DNA of 64,000 bases from Taxillus chinensis. Lineage: Eukaryota > Streptophyta > Magnoliopsida > Santalales > Loranthaceae. Both the position numbers and the translations under genes were made by a program. The DNA lies in NCBI GenBank assembly GCA_023512835.1, contig CM042085.1, positions 43,944,189-44,008,188 of the forward strand, given 5' to 3'. Shown piece after piece: positions 57,688-64,000 of the stretch. Position 1 is the stretch's first letter. Each line of letters begins with the position of its first letter. The notes beneath the pieces were generated by a model. The model did no database searches. It worked only from the letters and a program-made list of their open reading frames with translations, and was not told the DNA's origin.

Positions 57688-59260
57688 TCACGCATCACTG
57701 GACTCACGTTCCCATGTCTCCTCCTCAATGCCACGGTGCTGCCACAAGATGCGAACCAAAGGAATGGCACGACCACGCAAAAGCTTCTCCCGCCGATCGA
57801 CGATACGGATAGGGGCCTCAACAACGGACATGTCATCCTCAATGTCCAATGTCCCCCGATCGATCACATGAGTGGGATAAGGATGATACTTCCTCAATCG
57901 GGACATGTGGAACACATTATGCACCCGACTCAATCGCGGGGGCAATGCTAACCGGTAAGCTACAGGCCCCACACGAGCTATAACCTCAAATGGACCAATG
58001 AACCGGGGAGAGAGTTTGGAACCTCTCCCAAAGCGCCGATGTCCACGTCGTGGAGAGACACGGAGAAACACATGATCGCCCACAGAAAACTCCAAAGTTC
58101 GTCGCCGTTGATCTGCATAAGATTTCTGTCGACTCTGGGCTAATAACATGCACTGACGAATCAACTTGACCTTCTCAGTAGCCTCTTGAACCAACTGTGG
58201 TCCCAAGAGAGCTGCCTCTCCTACCTTCGTCCAACACAAGGGTGAGCGGCACGGCCTCCCATACAATGCTTCAAAAGGGGCCATTCCAATGGATGCCTGA
58301 TAACTGTTATTGTAGGCAAACTCCACCAAAGGAAGGTGAGTTGCCCACGAACCCCGAAATCGAGCACACAAGCCCTCAACATGTCCTCCATGGTCCGATT
58401 CGTCCTCTCGGTCCGACCATCGGTCTCAGGGTGAAAGGCGTACTCAAGTGAAGCTTGGTCCCCATAGCCTCCTGCGCAAACCTGCCCAAAAACGAGAAGT
58501 GAACCTCGAATCCCGGTCGAGACAACCGATGATGGTACGCCATGCGGTCTCACAATCTCGTTCATGTATAGGCGGCTCAAGGTCCCAATGGAGTCCCGCT
58601 CGCTAACAAGAAGGAAATGGGCCGACTTTGTGAGTCGATCCACAATCACCCAAATCATATCTTTCCTCCTGTGGTGGGTGGAAGACCGTCCACGAAATCC
58701 ATCGCTATGTGGTCCCACTTCCACTCCGCTATGGGCAATGGTCGTAACATGCTGCCCGGCCGCTGATGTTCGGCCTTCACTGTGACACGTCGAGGCACCG
58801 CAAAACAAAGGCAGCCACATCGCGTTTCATCCTAGGCCACCAAAAATGTCCCCGAAGCGCATGGTACATCTTCGTACCCCCCGGATGCACAAAGAACTCT
58901 TGGCGGGTGAAACTCCCGCATCACCTCATCCCCGAGAGAAGAAGCCACTACTAATCGCCCCTGAAAAGACAACTCATGCTCGGGACCCTCTGTCCGGTCC
59001 CCGGATAGCTCACCAGCCTCAATACGGGCACGGAGAACTTTACACTCAATGTCACCCAACCGTCCCCTCCTGGACGCGCTGGTACAACTCAGGCACCACC
59101 ACCAAAGGACTCGGGATGTCCCACCATCACGAACAACAGGGGCCTGCAACATCGCCAATCGCTCCATCGGCTTCCACATTCTCACGGCCACCTCAAGCTT
59201 TCCCTTTCTGCTCAACGTCGCCTACAACATTACCCATGCCTGGGTATAGGCAAGAGTAAA
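57688..59260 (-). pseudogene. Integrase with C-terminal chromodomain-like tail
   Basis: The N-terminal zinc block is near 58,930-58,760 (REFH, then CHSE in a shifted frame). The core has [20 protein letters not shown] (58,660-58,600), ending after a frame change in TDGRTERTNRTMEDMLRACV (about 58,430-58,380). The last frame (58,371-57,688) is open for 227 codons and reads FAYNNSYQASIGMAPFEALY, then FSVGDHVFLRVSPRRG, FIGPFEVIARVGPVAYRLAL, FHMSRLRKY, and RRGEK-like REKLLRGRAIPLVRILW with WERES. This last block is the chromodomain of Del/Tekay elements, which may steer insertion to heterochromatin. Confidence 0.9.
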
Positions 59261-60620
59261 GTCAAAGGTCCGCAAATACTCAACCCATCTCCTCTGCCTC
59301 AAATTCAAGTCCTCCTCGAGTGAAGATGTATTAAAGGCTCTTGTGATCGGAAAACACTACAAACTTTCCCCCCAAAAGGTAATGTTGCCAACTCTTCAAG
59401 GCAAAGATGACAGCCCTTGAACTCAAAATCATGGGTAGGGTAATTCTGCTCATGAGGCTTCACTTGCCTCGACCCATAGGCTACCACACCGTGCTCTGCA
59501 TAAGCACACACCCCAAACCAACCCTAGACGCATCACAATATACCTCATATGGGATATCCTCCCGAGGTAACCTCAACACCTGTGCGGTGGTCAAACGGGT
59601 TTTGAAAGCCTCAAAAGCCTGGCGACACTTGTCGATCCACTCAAAATTCACTCCCTTCCGAGTCAACGCTGTCATAGGAGCCGCAAACGGGAGAATCCCT
59701 CCACGAAACGACGGTAGTACCCTGCCAAGCCAAGGAAACCGCGAATCTCGAAGACATTGGTTGGCCTCTCCCATGATGACACCGCCTCAATCTTGGTTGG
59801 GTCCACTCTAACCTTCTCAGCTGACACTACGTGGCCAAGAAAATGGACCTCCCGTATCCAAAACTCGCATTTGCTAAACTTAGCAAACAACCACCGATCC
59901 CTCAGGGTTTGCAACACTATTGCCGAGATGTTCCACATGCTCCTTCTCGGTCTTGGAATATACCAAGATATCATCTATAAACACCACCACGAACGAGTCT
60001 AAGTATGGGGCAAAGACTTGGTTCATCAAATGCATGAACACCGCTGGTGCATTAGTGAGCCCGAAAGGCATTACCACCCACTCATAGTGCCCATACCGCA
60101 CCGAAAAGCCGTCTTAGGGATATCCTCCTCCCTAACCCTTAACCGGTGATACCCCGATCGTAGATCTATCTTAGAAAACCACCGGGCTCCACTCAACCGA
60201 TCAAACAGGTCATCGATCCGAGGCAACGGATACTTGTTCTTCACGATCACCAAATTCAACTTCCTATAGTCGATGCAAAGGCATAGCGTGCCATCCGCCT
60301 TCTTTTCCAAAGAGCACCGGAGCACCCCAAGGTGAGGTACTCGTCTAATATACCCCTGGTCCACCAACTCCTTGATCTTCCGTTGAAGCTCCCTCGGCTC
60401 GGCTGGCCCCATACGATATCTTACTTGGGAGATTGGACCAGCCCCCGTATCAACTCAATGGTGAACACTACACTCCTCTTAAGAGGTAAACTCCTCAACC
60501 GTCGGAAAGACATCTTGGAATTGGTCAACAATAGCTGGCCACACCCCTCTTCTCCACTTTCCCCTCCTCGGCAAAGGTCGGATTGCCAACCTGAGGGTAA
60601 TGGCACCCCACAAGTCTAAC
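59210..60620 (-). pseudogene. Reverse transcriptase and RNase H of the chromovirus
   Basis: RT reads [20 protein letters not shown], then [20 protein letters not shown] (60,412-60,071), [20 protein letters not shown] and [12 protein letters not shown] (60,101-59,960). The thumb has [20 protein letters not shown]. RNase H starts near 59,650 with TRKGVNFEWIDKCRQAFEAF and ends near 59,250 with HDLELK-type residues. Frameshifts lie near 60,090, 59,930 and 59,690. Confidence 0.9.
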
Positions 60621-60704
60621 ACCGGCCCAGGCCGACTCGCCTCACGGTCCCACTCCCCTGCAGGTGCAAGAGGTCCCTGCGGGTGTCACAAAGGATACAC
60701 GCCG

Positions 60705-61019
60705 CTAGTAACAATCTATCTTGGCTTGGAAAGCCATAAGCCAATCCATACCCAAGATCAGATCAAATGTACGCAAGGGCATTACGTGCAAGTCAAAACT
60801 CAGCTCCACATCTCCTATGGTTAACACACAGTCACGGCAAACACGCCGCACCTCAAGCATGCCTCCCACCGGAGACTCTACTGCTAGGGGTCTCTCTGCC
60901 TCAATACATGCTAACCCCAATCCCTCAACCAAAAGTTCAGCGACAAACGAACAAGATGCACCCGTATCAAAAAGTGCGAAAACAAGCGTACGAGAGATTA
61001 AGAGGGTACCTCTAACCAC
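60705..61019 (-). pseudogene. Protease of the chromovirus
   Basis: FDTGASCSFVAELLVEGLGL holds the D-T-G-A-S active site. AVESPVGGMLEVRRVCRDCV and TFDLILGMDWLMAFQAKIDC follow in one uninterrupted frame. This is the best-preserved domain of the element. It was part of a gag-pol frame. Confidence 0.88.
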
Positions 61020-61029
61020 CGATGGTCCT

Positions 61030-62421
61030 GCCCCACCCTCTCGCTAGTGGAGGTGGTAGCTCGGCCTCCTCCGGGTACGTCGCCTCCAGCGAAACACCCT
61101 CCCTTGGCCCGTGCCACCGGTCGGCTCACTCACCTGGGCACTTCCCGCCAAGGCTGCCTCTAGCTTCAGTCTGCTGCCGCTCTGGCCTCCCCTGGGGTCG
61201 GGTCTGGTTGGATCCTACCTGACTAGCCTACCACTGACGAGCTGGTCTCTCTGCTGGTGCACGGAAAGTGGCATCACTCCTTGTGCTGGATGTCATGCCT
61301 CCAACTCCCCTGTTGCCACTCCGGCAACCTGGCTCGATGCCCCTCTCGTCCACAACTATGGCATTTCCAGTCCTTCTTTGGACACTCCCTTCTAAAGTGG
61401 CCTTGCTCCCCACAAAGAATGACAACCGCCGGGGAGACCTCCCTGCCGGACCTCCCTCTCTGCCACCGCCAAAGCTAGACCTCCCTGGGTTCACCAATGT
61501 TTGTCCCCCGTCGCGGAAGGAACTACTATCTCTCTCCTCGCCTTAGGCCTCTTGGACCCCGAATCGCGTTCGGACCCACCTTGCAACCTGGCGACCCTGA
61601 TGGACCTGCTCCCATCCTCTAGCTCCCTCTGGCCTATACGTGCTGTCTCAACAACCTCAAGCATAGGTCCTCAAACGCGGAATCGCCACCCTCTACCTAA
61701 GAGCGGCCTAAGACCCAAGGTGAACTTGTGGGCCTTTAGGTCCTCCTTTGCCACGGTCTCAGGGGCAAACCTACTCGAAGCTCCCGGAACTCCCACTCAT
61801 ACTCGGGCACCGTCTTTGATCCTTGCTTCAAGTGCCAAATTCTTCTCTCTTCTGCCATCTCAAAGATTCCGGGAAGAACTCATCATGGAAGAGTCAGAAA
61901 CTGCTCCCAAAGCATGAACCGCACCGCACGGCTCCCCGCGACACTCAACCACCACTCCGAGCATTCCCCTCCAGGTGCCGAATGGCCAGGCTCACCTTAT
62001 CCTCCTCCCGGGGTAGGAGAAAGGAAAACACATGCTCGATCCGCCTTAGCCGTGCTCGGTAACACCGGGTCCTCCTCCCCTTTAAATCGTGGAGGTTGTT
62101 CCTTTCGAACAAGTGTCACCACGTCATCCTCTCGCACGAATCGGCATACCACGCGGAGAACCCTCATGCTCCCGGGGAAGCTCCCCACCGGTGGTGGCAG
62201 TGGGGGTGGCACCACCTGCGTGCCGCCATCTCACGGCGCACCTCCTCCCGAACTTCTTGCCGGATACCTTCTGCAACTCTTGGACTTCCAGCCGGATGCC
62301 TTCTCGCAGTGCACTAGCAACAAGCATGTACTCCAAACGGATTGCCCCGCACTGGGCCCTCATGGGCAGATGACTCATCAGCCATTGCCCCGGATGGACG
62401 CGTCACTCTCCTCGGTGGCAT
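61030..62421 (-). pseudogene. Gag of the chromovirus
   Basis: The start is ATG at 62,421 (MPPRRVTRPSGAMADESSAH). A Gly-rich N-terminal part follows, then the capsid region with shifted frames. The zinc knuckle is CGEQGHFRREC (C-x4-H-x4-C, about 61,420-61,390), with the first Cys lost to a frame change just before it. A Gly/Ser-rich tail leads into the protease. Confidence 0.78.
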
Positions 62422-62876
62422 TCTTACTACAAGAAGTAAGAAGCACAAACGTCAGAACGCGTTCGTCAATTATCGGGCTTCACTACCTCTACCCCACTAT
62501 CAAGTAAAATAGTACATGGCATCACACATACACGTTGCACCAATCAACATAGCACACAGTTCAAATAAACAGGGACCTTTCCTTGTGGTCATGCTCATGG
62601 TACTTCAAGTAAAATCAGAGTTGCACAGTTCACACCTTATCACATTAGTCACATTTTTAATTACAATTTTAACAGGTATCCACACCATCACATACAACAA
62701 CCAACGCAACTAGTGCCCTAATGCCAATGCATGCAAATGCTACCTCCGGTCTGGACTACCCCAAGTATACCTTAGAGGCTCCAAGAGGACCGTGTTGATC
62801 AGGCACGTCCCTCCAGGTTCCTCCAAAGGACGCAAGATAACCAGATCCGCCCACTACCCTAGGCCAACTAGACCAT

Positions 62877-62888
62877 GCTCTGATACCA
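62877..62888 (-). other. Primer-binding site of the chromovirus
   Basis: Minus-strand TGGTATCAGAGC, an exact match to the tRNA-iMet type site, three bases from the LTR. Confidence 0.9.
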
Positions 62889-62891
62889 TAT

Positions 62892-63935
62892 TGTCACGCC
62901 CGGATTTCCAACCCGAGGAGACCGGAACGTGACCCTCCCTTTTACCCAAGTTGGATAAAGGGGTTAGGATACAACATACACTTCACACTTTATATTCGGA
63001 GGCCAATCTTATATTTATTGAGTCCAAACATAACAAATGTGTCCAAAACATGCTTTTATTACATTAAACTCCACATTACAATATCTCCCCTGTGGGGTTA
63101 CAAAGCTTACACGAAAACAGCATAACTCAAATAACAATAAACAAGCCACAAGCAGGACTTCCACCTTGGTGTTCCCACCTAACGCCTATAGGTTCCTGTA
63201 AAGAAAACAACAAGGTGGGAGGGGTGAGCAACCACACTCGATAGGGGATCATGTCTCCCCACCCAATCCCATGCTCCTAATATCTACATGCCATGTGTAC
63301 AAGTGTTGTGTCGTGATACAACTATTTCACCAGATATAATAATGGGCCATAGCGAAGCAAACACAATCATACACAAGTGGTACATAAACATTCCCGGGCT
63401 TCCACAGCACCGGGTTCCAAGAACGATCCCAGGCTTCCACAACCACCGGGTTCCAAGAACAATTGCAACATAACCACTCAGGCTTAAAACCAAACACCTA
63501 GTAGGTACACATTCACAAATGCACAAACCCAGCCACTCAGGCATAAAAACAAACACTTGGCATACACACCTTTACCAACCCATAATTCTAGCCTTACTGG
63601 CATATTATCAAACACATACTGGGCATATTCATACAGACATATTCACACAGGCATTTTATTGAACACTTAACATGCACTGCCCACCCCACATCATGATCAC
63701 ACCAAAAATGCCATTGAAGGCCAACATTCATATAGGAGATCACACCTATATGAATTTACATATATATCTAATAGCATTAACAATAGAAACCTTACAAAAC
63801 ATCCACACAGGCCTAACCCCGAACCGACCAGGAAAGACACCCCTACCTTGGAAACGTCCTCCTGCTCTTGCTCCCACGCTAGACGCCGTCCTCCACACGC
63901 AAGACGCTCCGGCAAAGAAGCTAGCGCTTCTCCCT

Positions 63936-63973
<38 letters not shown>

Positions 63974-64000
63974 GGCCGGTGGAACAACAAACCGTAAAAC
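62892..64000 (-). repeat. 5' LTR of the chromovirus, partial
   Basis: It follows 55,657-56,760 closely with few differences and continues past the window edge. The (CT)n tract is at 63,943-63,971. Confidence 0.9.

Larger units (their letters stand above)
55657..64000 (-). mobile_element. Near-complete Ty3/gypsy chromovirus (Tekay/Del), runs off the window
   Basis: The left (3') LTR is 55,657-57,635. On the minus strand the interior has primer site, gag, protease, RT, RNase H, integrase and a chromodomain-like C-terminus. The right (5') LTR starts at 62,892 and is cut by the window end. The two LTRs agree base for base over long stretches, with scattered substitutions and one-base indels, so the insertion looks recent. 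The polyprotein still contains frameshifts. Confidence 0.92.

Noticed and set aside
1..64000. Endogenous pararetrovirus (caulimovirid) sequence
   Set aside because: All RT domains sit in copia or gypsy order with LTRs and integrase; no movement or coat-type domain was seen.

Overview
This is nuclear DNA from a flowering plant, very probably a eudicot. It holds one clear host gene, split by introns and reading on the minus strand: an AUXIN RESPONSE FACTOR 3 / ETTIN gene (about 12,345-16,584). The rest is AT-rich intergenic DNA and several nested LTR retrotransposons. No rRNA, tRNA, CRISPR array or bacterial-type operon was seen. The species cannot be named from the sequence.

Layout. 1-2,914: AT-rich intergenic DNA. 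2,915-11,160: a decayed Ty1/copia element on the minus strand, with gag, integrase, RT and RNase H readable in pieces. Its 3' LTR is interrupted by a plus-strand, 3.2 kb Tekay/Del-like solo LTR (3,106-6,326), which contains a small GC-richer, coding-like island. 12,345-17,300: the ARF3 gene and its GA-rich leader. The last exon carries two intact tasiR-ARF (TAS3) target sites. 17,300-28,000: AT-rich intergenic DNA with many (TA)n tracts, a probable MITE, and an isolated GC-rich island near 26.9-27.6 kb. 28,027-28,956: a fragment that looks like a small LTR element. 28,957-45,785: a long Ty3/gypsy element of the Tat/Ogre group on the minus strand (ORF1, gag, protease, G-patch, RT, RNase H plus a second RNase H, integrase, and a 3' UTR tandem array) between two LTRs of about 2.6-2.8 kb. 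45,786-49,344: fragments of LTRs and unassigned repeats. 49,345-53,367: a truncated Tekay/Del chromovirus. 53,368-55,656: a plus-strand Tekay-type LTR. 55,657-64,000: a nearly complete Tekay/Del chromovirus with near-identical LTRs. Its 5' LTR runs off the window.

Two points matter for the reader. First, the ARF3 exons match the family in sequence and splice sites, yet several contain single-base insertions or deletions. The same pattern is in the retroelement ORFs, so draft-assembly indels are as likely as true pseudogenisation. Second, the retroelements act as independent mobile units. The only regulatory circuit visible is ARF3 under TAS3 trans-acting siRNA control, a known auxin and leaf/flower polarity module.
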